Numbered from the stretch's first letter, positions 9,325 through 19,620 are shown. The stretch is 64,000 bases of DNA from Oceaniglobus indicus (GCF_002751875.1 NZ_NMZM01000009.1:118986-182985), one strand, 5' to 3'. Notes: generated by a model not told the origin, from the sequence alone. Made by a program: numbers and translations.

Positions 9325-9783
9325 TCAGGCGCCCGCTGCCTTGCCTTTCTGGCCTACCGTCAGGACGGCACAGGGAGCCAGCGCGGCCAGCTTCTGCGAG
9401 ACGCTGCCCAGCATCAGGCCTTTCAGGCGTCCCATGCCCCGGCGTCCCGAAACGATCAGGTCGATGTCGTTTTCGCGCGCATGGTCCAGGATCGCATCGG
9501 CAGGATAGCCGCGCAGGATTTCCGCCGACGCCGGTTCGACCCCGGCTTCGACAGCCAGCGCGCGCGCCTTCTCGATCACCGGCTTGGCGCGTTCCATCAG
9601 ATGCTCTTCGGTTTCGGGAATCGTCGCATAGGCCGCGCCGACGACAAGCGTTTCGGCGTGCGGTTCGGGCACATGGACGACATGAAGCGCGGCGCCGTAT
9701 TTCAGCGTGACGTCACAGGCCGTGCGCAGCGCCGTCTGCGATTGGTCGGACCCGTCGAATGCCACCAGAATTGTCGTGAACAT
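9325..9783 (-). CDS. uspA: Universal stress protein, UspA family
   Basis: Single-domain 152-residue Usp protein of the ATP-binding class. It starts TILVAFDGSDQSQTALR and has the nucleotide-binding motif in IVSGRRGMGRLKGLMLGSVS (G-2x-G-9x-G(S/T) pattern). Such proteins support survival under energy and oxygen stress. It is monocistronic, convergent with ppx. A perfect FNR-type palindrome lies 58 bases upstream of the start codon, suggesting control by oxygen tension. The GTTGC-rich leader carries an AACGGGAGAG ribosome site. Confidence 0.92.
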   Translation of the reverse strand: MFTTILVAFDGSDQSQTALRTACDVTLKYGAALHVVHVPEPHAETLVVGAAYATIPETEEHLMERAKPVIEKARALAVEAGVEPASAEILRGYPADAILDHARENDIDLIVSGRRGMGRLKGLMLGSVSQKLAALAPCAVLTVGQKGKAAGA

Positions 9784-9840
9784 CTGTCTCTCCCGTTGCT
9801 GTGTCAGGTGTCATAATGCACCCGTCCGCGACCGATCGCG

Positions 9841-9854
9841 TTGATTTGGATCAA
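9841..9854 (-). promoter_or_regulatory. FNR/FnrL box upstream of uspA
   Basis: TTGAT-TTGG-ATCAA is a perfect match to the FNR-family consensus TTGAT-N4-ATCAA. Its near edge is 58 bases from the uspA ATG, a usual position for class II or class I activation depending on the start site. The other neighbour is the 3' end of sdaA, so uspA is the only gene it can serve as an upstream site. Presence of an FnrL homologue is inferred, not seen in the window. Confidence 0.75.
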
Positions 9855-9875
9855 CCGTTGCCGCGCCGTGATACC

Positions 9876-11249
9876 TCAGCAGTTGGGCACGTTCACGGCA
9901 AGCCCGCCCAGCGATGTTTCCTTGTATTTCTCGCTCATGTCGGCGCCGGTCTGGCGCATGGTTTCGATCGCCGCATCCAGCGGAACCATGTGCGCACCGT
10001 CACCGCGCAGCGCAAGCGAGGCCGCCGACACCGCCTTGATCGTGCCAAGGCCGTTTCGTTCGATGCAGGGCACCTGGACCAGCCCGCGCACCGGATCACA
10101 GGTCATGCCAAGGTGATGTTCCAGCGCGATTTCCGCGGCGTTTTCAACCTGTTCGGGCGTGCCGCCCAGAGCGGCGGCCAGTCCCGCGGCGGCCATGGCG
10201 GCGGCGCTGCCCACCTCGGCCTGACAGCCGCATTCGGCGCCCGAGATCGAGGCGTTGTGCTTGATCAGCCCGCCGATGGCGGCGGCGGTCAGCAGGAAGT
10301 CGGGGATCTTCTTCGCCGTCGCGCCCGGCACGTGGTCGAGGTAATAGCGGATCGTCGCCGGGATCACCCCTGCCGCGCCGTTGGTGGGGGCGGTGACGAC
10401 CTGGCCGCCGGCGGCGTTCTCCTCGTTCACGGCCATGGCATAGGCGCCCATCCAGTCGTTGATGGTGTGCGGTGCGGGTTGGTTGCGGCCCCGTTCGGCC
10501 AGCAGGGCGTGATGGATCGCGGGGGCGCGGCGGCGCACGTTCAGACCGCCGGGCAGGGTGCCGTCGGTCGCCAGCCCGCGGTCGATGCAATCGTTCATCA
10601 CGTCCCAGATCCGCGCGATGCCGCGATCCAGGCTTGCCGCGTCACGGCGGCTGAGTTCGTTGGCGCGTTTCAGCCCGGCGATGGTCTTGCCGGTGCGCGC
10701 GCACATCGCCAGCATCTCGGCCGCGGTCTTGAACGCATGGGGCACCGGCGGGCCGTCGTCGGTGTCGCGCCCCTCGGCCAGTTCGCCTTCGCTCAGCACG
10801 AAACCGCCACCGACGGAATAATACGTCTCCTGCGCGATCACGTCGCCCTGGCCGTCCACGGCGCGCAGGATCAGACCGTTGGCGTGGCCGGGCAGGGGCG
10901 GGCCATAGTCGAACACCAGATCGGTGTCGGGGTCGAAGGCCAGCGGCTGCAACCCTTCGGGCGCCACGCGGCGGGTATCGCGGATGTCTTGCAGCGCGAC
11001 CTCGGCCGCCGCGGCGTCATAGGTTTCGGGGGCGAAGCCCGCCAAGCCCAGGATCACCGCGCGGTCGGTGGCATGGCCCTGTCCGGTGAAGGCCAGCGAT
11101 CCGTGCAGCGACGCGCGAACGCCATGGGCCGTGAAGGGGCGCGCACGCAACAGATCAAGGAACCGCGCTGCTGCCACCATCGGCCCCATGGTGTGCGAGG
11201 ACGACGGGCCGATGCCGATCTTGAACATCTCGAAGACGGAAAGAAACAT
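9876..11249 (-). CDS. sdaA: L-serine ammonia-lyase (4Fe-4S serine dehydratase)
   Basis: Converts L-serine to pyruvate and ammonia. The single-chain 457-residue form has the beta domain first ([20 protein letters not shown], residues 4-23) and the alpha domain after it. The 4Fe-4S cysteines sit in ECGCQAE, MTCDP and the VPCIERN loop. ATG at 11249 puts the conserved VFEMFKIG motif at the very N-terminus as in characterised enzymes; longer readings upstream run through the rpiA region and are spurious. It is transcribed away from rpiA. Confidence 0.95.
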   Translation of the reverse strand: MFLSVFEMFKIGIGPSSSHTMGPMVAAARFLDLLRARPFTAHGVRASLHGSLAFTGQGHATDRAVILGLAGFAPETYDAAAAEVALQDIRDTRRVAPEGLQPLAFDPDTDLVFDYGPPLPGHANGLILRAVDGQGDVIAQETYYSVGGGFVLSEGELAEGRDTDDGPPVPHAFKTAAEMLAMCARTGKTIAGLKRANELSRRDAASLDRGIARIWDVMNDCIDRGLATDGTLPGGLNVRRRAPAIHHALLAERGRNQPAPHTINDWMGAYAMAVNEENAAGGQVVTAPTNGAAGVIPATIRYYLDHVPGATAKKIPDFLLTAAAIGGLIKHNASISGAECGCQAEVGSAAAMAAAGLAAALGGTPEQVENAAEIALEHHLGMTCDPVRGLVQVPCIERNGLGTIKAVSAASLALRGDGAHMVPLDAAIETMRQTGADMSEKYKETSLGGLAVNVPNC

Positions 11250-11436
11250 GGGCCTGCCTGTGCTGGATCCTCGGGGCTGGCGCGACCATAGCACCGGCGC
11301 CGCGAAACCCAACAGGTCCGATGGGACGCGGCGGAGGGCGGATGTAATTCCCGCTCGCCCCGCGGGGGCGTTGCGTCTATAGGGTTGCCCCAAGTCGCCT
11401 GCCCGATGACACCATCTCAGCCCAAGGAACCGCGCC

Positions 11437-12225
11437 ATGTCGTCACGCCTGTCCCCCATCGATACCGCCAAGTTCGTCGCGGCCAAGCGGGCCTGCGATT
11501 TTGTCGAGGACGGAATGCGCGTCGGGCTGGGAACCGGATCGACCGCCGCGTGGCTGGTGCGCTGCCTTGGCGAGATGGTGAACGAGGACGGGTTGCGCAT
11601 CACCGGCGTGCCCACATCGTCGCGCACCGCCGATCTGGCGCGCAAGGTCGGCATCAAGGTGGTCAGCCTGGACGAGGCGAAATGGCTGGACGTGACGATC
11701 GACGGTGCCGACGAATTCGACGGCGAGTTGAACCTGATCAAGGGCGGTGGCGGCGCGCTGTTGCAGGAGAAAATCGTCGCGACCGCATCCGACCGCATGG
11801 TGGTGATCGCGGACCGCACGAAACAGGTCGAAACCCTGGGCGCGTTTCCGTTGCCGATCGAGGTCGTGCCGTTCGGTTGGCAGACCACCAAGGCCCTGGT
11901 CGAGGAAACCCTGTCGTCGCTGGATGTGATGGGCGATTCGGGCATCCTGCGGATGATCGGGGATACGCCCTTCGTGACCGACGAGGGCAATTACATCATC
12001 GATCTGCACCTGCACCGCATCGACAACGCCCGCCAGCTTGCGCTGATCCTGAACCAGATCCCCGGGATCGTCGAAAACGGGCTGTTCATCGACATCTGTG
12101 ACGTGGTGGTGATGGGCCACGGCGATGGCCGGGTCGAGGTGCGGGACATCAACACCGGGGTCCGCACCGAGGACCGCATCGAATTCATCGACAATGACAA
12201 CCTGTTTACGGATCTGACCGACTGA
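11437..12225 (+). CDS. rpiA: Ribose-5-phosphate isomerase A
   Basis: Interconverts ribose-5-phosphate and ribulose-5-phosphate in the pentose phosphate pathway. The 262-residue protein shows the substrate loops GLGTGSTAAWLV, DGADEFDGELNLIKGGGGAL (with the catalytic Asp/Glu/Lys set) and a conserved PTSSRTADLA. ATG at 11437 follows CCAAGGAACC. It precedes gor by 76 bases on the same strand, so the two may be cotranscribed, supplying pentose-phosphate flux and NADPH-dependent glutathione recycling. Confidence 0.96.
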   Translation: MSSRLSPIDTAKFVAAKRACDFVEDGMRVGLGTGSTAAWLVRCLGEMVNEDGLRITGVPTSSRTADLARKVGIKVVSLDEAKWLDVTIDGADEFDGELNLIKGGGGALLQEKIVATASDRMVVIADRTKQVETLGAFPLPIEVVPFGWQTTKALVEETLSSLDVMGDSGILRMIGDTPFVTDEGNYIIDLHLHRIDNARQLALILNQIPGIVENGLFIDICDVVVMGHGDGRVEVRDINTGVRTEDRIEFIDNDNLFTDLTD

Positions 12226-12301
12226 CGGTGCGCCCCCCGCTCTGGCATTCCCGTGCTGCCTGTGGGATACCGGCGCGGCGCATTGAAAAGGACTGGCAGA
12301 G

Positions 12302-13660
12302 ATGGATTTCGACTTCGACCTTTTTGTGATCGGCGGCGGCTCGGGCGGGGTGCGCGCAGCGCGTATCGCGGCATCCGAAGGTGGCGCCAAGGTCGGTCTT
12401 GCCGAGGAAAGCCGCATGGGCGGCACCTGCGTGATCCGGGGCTGCGTGCCGAAAAAGCTGATGGTCTATGCCAGCGGGTTCTCGGGCATGGTCGAAGACG
12501 CCAAGGCTTATGGTTGGGACATCGACAAGGGCAATTTCGATTGGGGCCGTTTCCGCCCGCGTCTGCACAGCGAACTGGACCGGCTGGAAGGCATCTATCG
12601 GCGCAACCTGGAAAACGCCGGGGTCGAGATCTTCGATTGCCGCGCGACCCTGGCCGATGCCCATACGGTGAAGCTGGACGGTGACCGGACCGTGACGGCG
12701 AAACACATCGTCATCGCCACCGGCGGGCGGCCGTCGGTGCCTGAACTGCCGGGGGCCGAACTGGCCTGCGTGTCCGACGACATGTTCCTGATGGAGGAGA
12801 TGCCGAAGTCGATCCTGATCGTCGGCGCCGGTTACATCGGCTGCGAATTTGCCTGCATGATGAATGGCTTGGGGGTCGAGACGCATCTGACCTATCGCGG
12901 GGCCCAGATCCTGCGCGGCTTTGACGAGGAGGTGCGCGGCCTGATCTCGGAATCGATGATCGACAGTGGGATCGACATCCACCTCGGCTGTTCCGTGATG
13001 GAGTTGCAGCAGACCGACGACGGCATCCTGGCCAAGCTGACCAACGGCAAGGACCGGGTGTTCGACCGCGTCCTCTATGCCACCGGGCGCGTGCCGAACT
13101 CCGCCGGCCTTGGCCTTGAGGAGCTTGGCGTGGGGATCGGCCACCGGGGCCAGATCGAGGTTGACGAATGGTGCCAGACCGCGGTGCCGTCGATCTATGC
13201 CATCGGCGACGTGATCGACCGGATCGCGCTGACCCCCGTGGCGATCCGCGAAGGCCACGCGCTGGCCGATACGCTGTTCGGCGACAAGAAGCACAAGATG
13301 GAATATGACAACGTCGCCTCGGCCGTCTTCACCCAGCCCGAAATGGGATCGGTGGGCATGACCGAGGAGGAGGCGCGGCGCGATCATTCGATCCTGATCT
13401 ATGCCACCGCGTTCCGCCCGATGAAGGGCGCGTTCATCGAACGGACCGAACGGGTGCTGTTCAAGCTGGTCGTCGATGCCGACACGCGCAAGATCTTGGG
13501 GTGCCATATCGTCGCGGAGGGCGCCGCCGAAATGATCCAGATGGTCGCCATCGCAATGAAGATGGGCGTGACCAAAGAGGATTTCGACCGCACCTGCGCC
13601 GTTCATCCGACGATGGCCGAGGAAATCGTGACGATGCGTGAACCGGTGCGGCGTTCTTGA
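12302..13660 (+). CDS. gor: Glutathione-disulfide reductase
   Basis: NADPH-dependent flavoenzyme reducing GSSG. FAD-binding GGGSGGVRAARIAA is at the N-terminus, the redox-active disulfide is in GGTCVIRGCVPKK (residues 41-53), the NAD(P) domain is VGAGYIGCEFA, the second FAD loop is YAIGDVIDR, and the catalytic HPTMAEE is at the C-terminus. Length is 452 residues, typical for the plant/bacterial type. ATG at 12302 follows AAAAGGACTGG. It follows rpiA and precedes hflK by 84 bases on the same strand. Confidence 0.96.
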   Translation: MDFDFDLFVIGGGSGGVRAARIAASEGGAKVGLAEESRMGGTCVIRGCVPKKLMVYASGFSGMVEDAKAYGWDIDKGNFDWGRFRPRLHSELDRLEGIYRRNLENAGVEIFDCRATLADAHTVKLDGDRTVTAKHIVIATGGRPSVPELPGAELACVSDDMFLMEEMPKSILIVGAGYIGCEFACMMNGLGVETHLTYRGAQILRGFDEEVRGLISESMIDSGIDIHLGCSVMELQQTDDGILAKLTNGKDRVFDRVLYATGRVPNSAGLGLEELGVGIGHRGQIEVDEWCQTAVPSIYAIGDVIDRIALTPVAIREGHALADTLFGDKKHKMEYDNVASAVFTQPEMGSVGMTEEEARRDHSILIYATAFRPMKGAFIERTERVLFKLVVDADTRKILGCHIVAEGAAEMIQMVAIAMKMGVTKEDFDRTCAVHPTMAEEIVTMREPVRRS

Positions 13661-13744
13661 AATATTCGCGGATGAGCACATCTGCAGTGGAACCCGTGAC
13701 ACTCACCGAAAATGACACTGACCAACAAAAGGGATGCGACCTAG

Positions 13745-14908
13745 ATGGCCAGCAATAATGGCGGACCCTGGGGCAACGGCCCCCGGGGAGGCGGCGACCG
13801 AGACGGCGGCGGCGATGATCGCAGGGGGCCGGGCGACCGGCGGCCCGAAGGTGGATCACAGATCCCCGAAATCGACGAGATCGTGAAGAAGGGCCAGGAA
13901 CGTCTGCGCGTGCTCATGGGCGGACGCGGCGGCGGCAACCGCCCCAATGGCGGCGGCACGGGCGGTCCCAGCGGCCCGGCCTTCACCCGTGGCACCGTCG
14001 GGCTGGTGGCGCTGGGCGTTGTCGGTCTGTGGCTGTTCTCCAGCTTCTACACCGTGAAGCCGGAAGAACAGTCGGTCGAACTGTTCCTCGGCAAATACTC
14101 GTCCACCGGCGGGCCGGGCCTGAACTTTGCGCCCTGGCCATTCGTCACGGCCGAAGTGCTGCCCGTCACCCGCGAACAGACCGAAGCGATCGGCGTCGGT
14201 GGTGCTTCGGGGCGCAATGACGACGGCCTGATGCTGACCACCGACGAGAACATCGTCGATATCGATTTCGAAGTGGTCTGGAACATCAGCGATCCCGCCA
14301 TGTTCCTGTTCAACCTGCGCGACGCGCGCCAGACGATCCGCGCCGTGTCGGAATCCGCCATGCGCGAGGTGATCGCGCGCTCGGAACTGGCGCCGATCCT
14401 GAACCGCGATCGTGCGGTCATTGCCGATACGGTGCAGGAACTGATCCAGAACACGCTGAACAGCTATGACGCCGGGGTGAACATCGTGCGTCTCAACCTC
14501 GACAAGGCCGACCCCCCGCGCGAGGTGATCGACGCCTTCCGCGAGGTGCAGGCCGCCGAACAGAAGCGCGACACCCTGCAACGTCAGGCCGACGCCTATG
14601 CCAACCAGGCCCTGGCCGGTGCGCGCGGTGAGGCGGCGCAGCTTCTGGAAGAGGCCGAAGGATACCGCGCCCAGGTCGTCAACGAGGCGTCGGGTGAAGC
14701 CAGCCGCTTCAGCGCGGTTCTGGGCGAATACGAAAAGGCCCCCGAAGTGACCCGCAAGCGGCTGTATCTCGAAACCATGGAAGAAGTGTTGGGCCGCGTC
14801 GACAAGATCATCCTGGACAACAATGTCGCGGGTGGCGACGGGCAGGGTGTTGTGCCCTATCTGCCGCTCAATGAACTGCGCCGCTCGACCACCGGAGGGT
14901 CCAACTGA
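13745..14908 (+). CDS. hflK: HflK, FtsH-associated membrane SPFH/band-7 protein
   Basis: Forms with HflC a large membrane complex around the FtsH protease. The N-terminal 85 residues are Gly/Pro/Arg-rich and low complexity (typical of HflK), then a membrane helix (residues about 84-101, TVGLVALGVVGLWLFSSF) and a band-7/SPFH domain, then the Ala/Glu-rich coiled coil with LDKADPPREVIDAFREVQAAEQ. The 387-residue protein's stop overlaps the hflC start (TGATG), so the two are translationally coupled. Confidence 0.95.
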   Translation: MASNNGGPWGNGPRGGGDRDGGGDDRRGPGDRRPEGGSQIPEIDEIVKKGQERLRVLMGGRGGGNRPNGGGTGGPSGPAFTRGTVGLVALGVVGLWLFSSFYTVKPEEQSVELFLGKYSSTGGPGLNFAPWPFVTAEVLPVTREQTEAIGVGGASGRNDDGLMLTTDENIVDIDFEVVWNISDPAMFLFNLRDARQTIRAVSESAMREVIARSELAPILNRDRAVIADTVQELIQNTLNSYDAGVNIVRLNLDKADPPREVIDAFREVQAAEQKRDTLQRQADAYANQALAGARGEAAQLLEEAEGYRAQVVNEASGEASRFSAVLGEYEKAPEVTRKRLYLETMEEVLGRVDKIILDNNVAGGDGQGVVPYLPLNELRRSTTGGSN

Positions 14909-15972
14909 TGAAGAAATCCGCATTCATCCTGCCGGCCATCGTGGTCGTTGTCGTCGTGTTCATGTCGTCGATCTTCATCGTCGACGAACGCGAAAAGGCG
15001 CTGGTGCTTCAGTTCGGCCAGATCAAGGCCGTCAAGGAAGAGCCGGGGCTGGCGTTCAAGATCCCGCTGATCCAGGAGGTCGTGCGCTATGACGACCGGA
15101 TCCTGTCGATCGACACCGACCCGATCGAAGTCACCCCCTCGGATGACCGGCGTCTGGTCGTCGATGCCTTCGCACGCTACCGCATCATCGACGTGGTGCA
15201 GTTCCGGCAGGCTGTCGGCATCGGCGGTGAACGGGCGGCCGAAAGCCGGCTGGAAGGTATCCTGAACCCGCAGATCCGCGCGGTTCTGGGTTCGGACGGC
15301 GTGACATCCAACACCATCCTGTCGGCCGACCGGGCGGCATTGATGGAACGGATCACGACGCAGTCCCGCGCCCGGGCCCTGCCGCTGGGCCTCGACGTGA
15401 TCGACGTGCGCCTGAAGCAGACGGCGCTGCCGGAACAGAACCTGGAAGCCACCTTTGCGCGGATGCGGGCGGAACGCGAACGGGAAGCCGCCGACGAGAT
15501 CGCCCGCGGTGAAGAAGCGGCACAGCGCGTGCGTGCCCAGGCCGACCGGACCGTGGTCGAACTGGTGTCCGAAGCGACCCGCGACGCCGAGGTCACCCGA
15601 GGCGAAGCCGACGCCGAGCGCAGTGCCATCTTTGCCGGCGCTTTCGGCGAAAACAGGGAGTTCTTCGAGTTCTATCGCTCGCTGACGGCCTATCAACGCT
15701 CGTTGAACGCCGATAACTCGACCATGGTGATGTCGCCGGACACCGAGTTCTTCGACTATCTCAAGTCCGATCAGCCCCGCGGCAGCGACCGCGATCAGGC
15801 GTCGGTCGCCCAAGACAGCGCACCCGCGGCCTTGGTTGAAGATACGGCACCCGACAGCGCGGGCACCACCCCCGCCACGCCGGAAGACAACGCGCCCGAC
15901 GCCACACCAGGCCCGGACGCGGACAATGCACCGGACACGGACCAATCGGGGACCGACACGATCAATCCCTGA
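14908..15972 (+). CDS. hflC: HflC, FtsH-associated membrane SPFH/band-7 protein
   Basis: Partner of HflK. An N-terminal membrane anchor (residues 5-25, [20 protein letters not shown]) is followed by a band-7 domain ([17 protein letters not shown]...) and a helical region with repeated Ala/Glu/Arg. The last 65 residues are an Asp/Pro/Ala-rich acidic tail that is not part of the family core and is probably disordered. The start overlaps hflK by one base. A perfect hairpin with a T-run follows, ending the operon. Confidence 0.95.
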   Translation: MKKSAFILPAIVVVVVVFMSSIFIVDEREKALVLQFGQIKAVKEEPGLAFKIPLIQEVVRYDDRILSIDTDPIEVTPSDDRRLVVDAFARYRIIDVVQFRQAVGIGGERAAESRLEGILNPQIRAVLGSDGVTSNTILSADRAALMERITTQSRARALPLGLDVIDVRLKQTALPEQNLEATFARMRAEREREAADEIARGEEAAQRVRAQADRTVVELVSEATRDAEVTRGEADAERSAIFAGAFGENREFFEFYRSLTAYQRSLNADNSTMVMSPDTEFFDYLKSDQPRGSDRDQASVAQDSAPAALVEDTAPDSAGTTPATPEDNAPDATPGPDADNAPDTDQSGTDTINP

Positions 15973-16030
15973 TACGCGTTTGCCGCGACCGTGAAACACC
16001 GGGACGCGCGATCATCGCCCGGACCATATT

Positions 16031-16058
16031 GCGCGCTGCCATCGGCAGCGCGCTTTTT
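16031..16058 (+). terminator. Strong intrinsic terminator after hflC
   Basis: Ten-base perfect stem GCGCGCTGCC / GGCAGCGCGC with a 3-base ATC loop, followed by TTTTT. It lies 58 bases after the hflC stop and 109 before htpX, so htpX needs its own promoter. Confidence 0.9.
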
Positions 16059-16166
16059 CGTTTGCGTCCCGGCCTGGCTGCACGGCGCTTCCTCTCCGTG
16101 CTTGCACCGCTCGGGAAGCTCCCCATATTTCCCTTGCGACCTCAACCTGGGATTCGAAAGACCGAC

Positions 16167-17072
16167 ATGGGCTATGTGAAGACAGCGATGCTGATGGCGG
16201 CGATGACCGCGCTTTTCATGGGCGTGGGCTATCTGATCGGCGGGTCGGGGGGTGCGGTGATCGCGCTTGTCGTCGCGGCGGCGATGAACGCCTTTACCTG
16301 GTGGCGGTCGGACCGGATGGTTTTGCGCATGCACAACGCCCGGCCGGTGGCGCCCGGTGACCGGCTGGGCCTTCATGCGCTGACGGCCGACCTTGCGCGC
16401 AATGCGAACCTGCCGACACCGGCGGTCTATCTGATCGACACGCCCCAACCCAATGCCTTTGCCACCGGGCGCAATCCGGCGAACGCTGCCGTCGCGGTGA
16501 CATCGGGCCTGCTGCAAAGTCTGTCGCGCGAGGAACTGGCCGGGGTGATCGCCCATGAATTGGCGCATATCCGCAACCACGACACCGCGATCATGACCGT
16601 CACCGCGACGTTCGCCGGTGCCATTTCGATGCTGGCCAACTTCGCGCTGTTCTTTGGCGGCTCGCGGGAACGCCTGGGGCTGATCGGCACGCTTTTGATG
16701 ATGTTCCTTGCGCCGCTCGCGGCGGCACTGGTGCAGATGGCGATCAGCCGGACGCGGGAATATGCGGCGGACAAGGCCGGAGCCGAGATCTGCGGTCAGC
16801 CGCTCTGGCTGGCCTCGGCGCTGGAGAAGATCGCCATGGGCGCGGCCCGGATCGACAACCACGCGGCCGAGCGGCATCCGGCGACGGCACACATGTTCAT
16901 CATCAACCCGCTGCACGCCCACAAGCACGACAGCCTGTTCGCGACCCACCCCGCGACCGAGAACCGCATCGCCGCACTTCGTGCGATGACGCCGCAACGC
17001 GGGCCCGATCAGACGTCGGCCAGCCGTGTGCCAAATACCAGGGGCCGCCGGCAGGCCGGGCCGTGGTCCTGA
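16167..17072 (+). CDS. htpX: HtpX family membrane zinc metalloprotease
   Basis: Membrane-protein quality-control protease of family M48. Two N-terminal membrane helices (residues about 5-50), then the zinc motif HELAH with downstream Glu in [12 protein letters not shown], and a further hydrophobic pair (residues about 148-190). The ATG at 16167 gives 301 residues, matching the family; an in-frame start at 16029 overlaps the terminator stem and is rejected. It follows the HflKC operon, which regulates FtsH, so two membrane-proteolysis functions are adjacent. Confidence 0.94.
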   Translation: MGYVKTAMLMAAMTALFMGVGYLIGGSGGAVIALVVAAAMNAFTWWRSDRMVLRMHNARPVAPGDRLGLHALTADLARNANLPTPAVYLIDTPQPNAFATGRNPANAAVAVTSGLLQSLSREELAGVIAHELAHIRNHDTAIMTVTATFAGAISMLANFALFFGGSRERLGLIGTLLMMFLAPLAAALVQMAISRTREYAADKAGAEICGQPLWLASALEKIAMGAARIDNHAAERHPATAHMFIINPLHAHKHDSLFATHPATENRIAALRAMTPQRGPDQTSASRVPNTRGRRQAGPWS

Positions 17073-17166
17073 GCATCACGGGTGTCGGCGGGTCGATCCG
17101 CGGGTGCCCGGACTGACGGCACACCGCTGCCCCGGGCCGCGCAGGCGGCCTGGTGCCAAGGATGCG

Positions 17167-17628
17167 TCAGTCGCCTTCGGCGGCGCTGCGGTCGGCCTGG
17201 ATCTGTCGCTGTCGATCCGGCCAGGTCGATTTGATATAGGCAAGGATATCGCGGATCTGCCCGTCGGACAGTTGATCACCGAAGCCGGGCATGCCGCTTT
17301 CAAAGTCGATGCCCCGTGCTGCAAGCGTCGCCGCGCCGCCCAGTTTGGTATAGCTGAAAAGAACGCTGTCGGAATGATGCCACGTGTGGCCCGTTTCGTC
17401 ATGGGGCGGCGCGGGCAGGAGGCCGTCCGCGCCGGGTGAGCGCCAATCCGGCTGCCCTTCGAGGTTCGCACCATGGCACGCGGCGCAGAAGTTCTGGTAC
17501 AGGTCTGCGCCCTGCGCCAGATCCCGGTTGCCGGACGCCAAGGGCGCGCGATTGTCCCGCGCCATCAGCATCAGGGCCACGCCCGCACCGGACGCCAGAA
17601 GGGCGCCCGCGATCAGGTATCTGCGCAT
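17167..17628 (-). CDS. Membrane-anchored c-type cytochrome
   Basis: A 153-residue class I cytochrome c with an N-terminal hydrophobic segment (MRRYLIAGALLASGAGVALM) that may stay as an anchor, the haem site FCAACHGANLEG, and a distal Met in MPGFGDQL. Its ATG overlaps the stop of the multicopper oxidase gene by one base (TGATG), so both come from one mRNA. The context suggests it exchanges electrons with that oxidase in the periplasm. It is the last gene of the copper-responsive minus-strand operon. Confidence 0.88.
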   Translation of the reverse strand: MRRYLIAGALLASGAGVALMLMARDNRAPLASGNRDLAQGADLYQNFCAACHGANLEGQPDWRSPGADGLLPAPPHDETGHTWHHSDSVLFSYTKLGGAATLAARGIDFESGMPGFGDQLSDGQIRDILAYIKSTWPDRQRQIQADRSAAEGD

Positions 17629-19016
17629 CACGTCACATGAAGCCAGGTCATCATCCCCGACGCGGCATGGCTGAGCATATGACAGTGAAACAGCCATTTC
17701 CCCGGATTGTCCGCGACGAAGGCGATGGTGCGGGTTTCGCCACCGGCCATCAGCAGGGTGTCGCGGAACGGCCCCAGGGTGGCCGCGCCCGTGACCTCGC
17801 GGAAATGCATCCCGTGCAGGTGCATCGCATGGGGAAATGCCGTGTCGTTGCGGATCTCAAGCTTGATCGTCTCGCCCTGGGGGACGCTTGCAAGTGGTGT
17901 CTCGGTCATCCCGATGGTGCCGTTGAAGGCCCAGAACTGGTTGGCGGCGACCAGTTGGCGAAAGCTCTTGCGTTCGCCGTTCAGGATCGCCGCGTCCAGC
18001 GTGCCCATGGCGCCGCCCTGCATCTCGAGGCGAGTGGTGACGGCAGTTTCCAGGCCGGACACCGCCATGCGCGGGTTGGGGGGCAGGGGGCGGGGCGGGC
18101 CACGACGCGCCGCCGCCGCGCGACCCGATACCGGGAACGCCACCTGCGGCACGCCCTGCTGACGGTCGATCCGCGCCAGATGGGCGGTTTCGGACGGCCC
18201 GGCGGTGATATCGACGATCAGATCGGCGCGCTGGCCCGGTCCCAGCACCAGCAGATCGTTTATCGGTTCGGGGGCGGGCAGGGGCATGCCATCAAGCGCC
18301 ACGGTCCAGCCCTCCATCCCGGCAAGCGCCAGCACGAAGATCCGGGCGTTGGCCGCATTGATCAGGCGCAGGCGCAGGCGTTCGTGCTGTGAGACATCCA
18401 GCGAAAGGTCGTGCCGGCCATTGGTGGCGATGAAGTTGCCGTTCCGGCCCGCATGGCTGCGATCGTGGCGCGACAGGAAGTCGGGGTCGATCTGTGCCGT
18501 TTCGGGATCGAGAAGCCAATCGTCCAGGATCAGCACCTCGTCGCGGTCGACATCCGCCGCTTCGGGCTCTTCGACGATCAGCGCGCCATAGAGGCCGCGC
18601 GCGACCTGTTCGCTGGACCGGTTGTGCGCATGATACCAATAGGTGCCCGCGTCGGGCGCGATGAAATCATACGCAAACTGCTGTCCCGGTGCGACGGCTG
18701 CCTGGGTCAGGCCGGGCACACCGTCCATCGCGTTGTCGATGCGCAGGCCGTGCCAATGGACCGAACTGGCCTGGGGCAGGTCGTTCACGAACGATCTTCG
18801 AAGGCGGGCGCCCTGGGCGATCCGCAGTTGCGGCCCCGGCATCGCCCCGTCATAGCCCCAGATCGCGGTTTCGGGAAAACCCGACGGGGCAAGCTGGACG
18901 CTGGCCGGTCGCGCGGTCAGGGTCGGCGCTTTGGTCCCGGCACGGGCCGGCGCGGACAGATGGCCCGCCGTCGCGACGGCCAGACAACCGCCCAGGAATG
19001 TTCGACGCTCAAGCAT
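17628..19016 (-). CDS. Periplasmic multicopper oxidase (CueO/laccase-like), Tat-exported
   Basis: Three-cupredoxin multicopper oxidase likely to oxidise Cu(I) or phenolics while reducing O2. Start MLERRTFLGG at 19016 gives a twin-arginine signal peptide with ARA cleavage near residue 26. The four copper motifs are complete: HWHGLR, WYHAH, HAMHLHGMHF and HCHMLSHAASGMM, supplying T1 and trinuclear ligands. There are 462 residues. No long Met-rich insert like that of E. coli CueO is visible. It lies between two cytochrome c genes in an operon headed by a CueR-type box, so copper detoxification is the likeliest role; electron transfer to or from cytochrome c is inference. Confidence 0.92.
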   Translation of the reverse strand: MLERRTFLGGCLAVATAGHLSAPARAGTKAPTLTARPASVQLAPSGFPETAIWGYDGAMPGPQLRIAQGARLRRSFVNDLPQASSVHWHGLRIDNAMDGVPGLTQAAVAPGQQFAYDFIAPDAGTYWYHAHNRSSEQVARGLYGALIVEEPEAADVDRDEVLILDDWLLDPETAQIDPDFLSRHDRSHAGRNGNFIATNGRHDLSLDVSQHERLRLRLINAANARIFVLALAGMEGWTVALDGMPLPAPEPINDLLVLGPGQRADLIVDITAGPSETAHLARIDRQQGVPQVAFPVSGRAAAARRGPPRPLPPNPRMAVSGLETAVTTRLEMQGGAMGTLDAAILNGERKSFRQLVAANQFWAFNGTIGMTETPLASVPQGETIKLEIRNDTAFPHAMHLHGMHFREVTGAATLGPFRDTLLMAGGETRTIAFVADNPGKWLFHCHMLSHAASGMMTWLHVT

Positions 19017-19064
19017 GGTGTTCCTTACAGTCACGGGCCCGGGGATCGGGCCGGGTCGGGTCGC

Positions 19065-19523
19065 TCAGAAGATGCCGTTTTCTTGCTGGAGTTCACGCAC
19101 GTAGCGCGCGATCAGCTTCACGTCCGCGTCGGTCAATCCGTCGACGGCGGGCATGTTGCCGAAGGTCCAGTGATGGGCGCGCACGCCATTTCGCGCGGCA
19201 AGGACGAATGCCATGTCGGAATGGTGGCTCGGCTCATAGATCTTGTGCACCAGCGGCGGGGCGACGCCATTCTGGCCTGCGGCATTGACGCCGTGACAGG
19301 CGGCGCATTTGGCGGTGAACGCCCGCTTGCCGATCTGGGCATCCGGCGACAATTCACCCGGAAGCGCCACCGTCACAAGCGGCGCGCCGTCGGCGATCGC
19401 GCCGGTATCGGGCGGCACCATCGAATGGCCCGGGCCTTGGAGGGCTGGCCCGGTCGCCGTCCAATAGATGGCGGCGCCCGTGACAAGAAGAAGGGCGGCA
19501 ATCGCCACGAGTGTTCTGTTCAT
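19065..19523 (-). CDS. c-type cytochrome, first gene of the copper operon
   Basis: A 152-residue cytochrome c with an N-terminal signal/anchor helix (TLVAIAALLLVTGAAIYW), the haem motif CAACHGVNAAG and a likely axial Met in FGNMPAVDGL. It precedes the multicopper oxidase by 48 bases. The region upstream (19621-19640) has the CueR-type palindrome oriented to serve this gene. The sequence resembles cytochromes linked to copper oxidases and denitrification-type modules, but no reductase is present. Confidence 0.88.
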   Translation of the reverse strand: MNRTLVAIAALLLVTGAAIYWTATGPALQGPGHSMVPPDTGAIADGAPLVTVALPGELSPDAQIGKRAFTAKCAACHGVNAAGQNGVAPPLVHKIYEPSHHSDMAFVLAARNGVRAHHWTFGNMPAVDGLTDADVKLIARYVRELQQENGIF

Positions 19524-19620
19524 GCGTTTGTGTCCCCTGCATGGTATGGCAGCCTGGTCTCGCCATCGGAAAAGACCCGGGCGATCCTATCCGCGTCGTC
19601 GTTGCCGGGCTGGTCAGACC

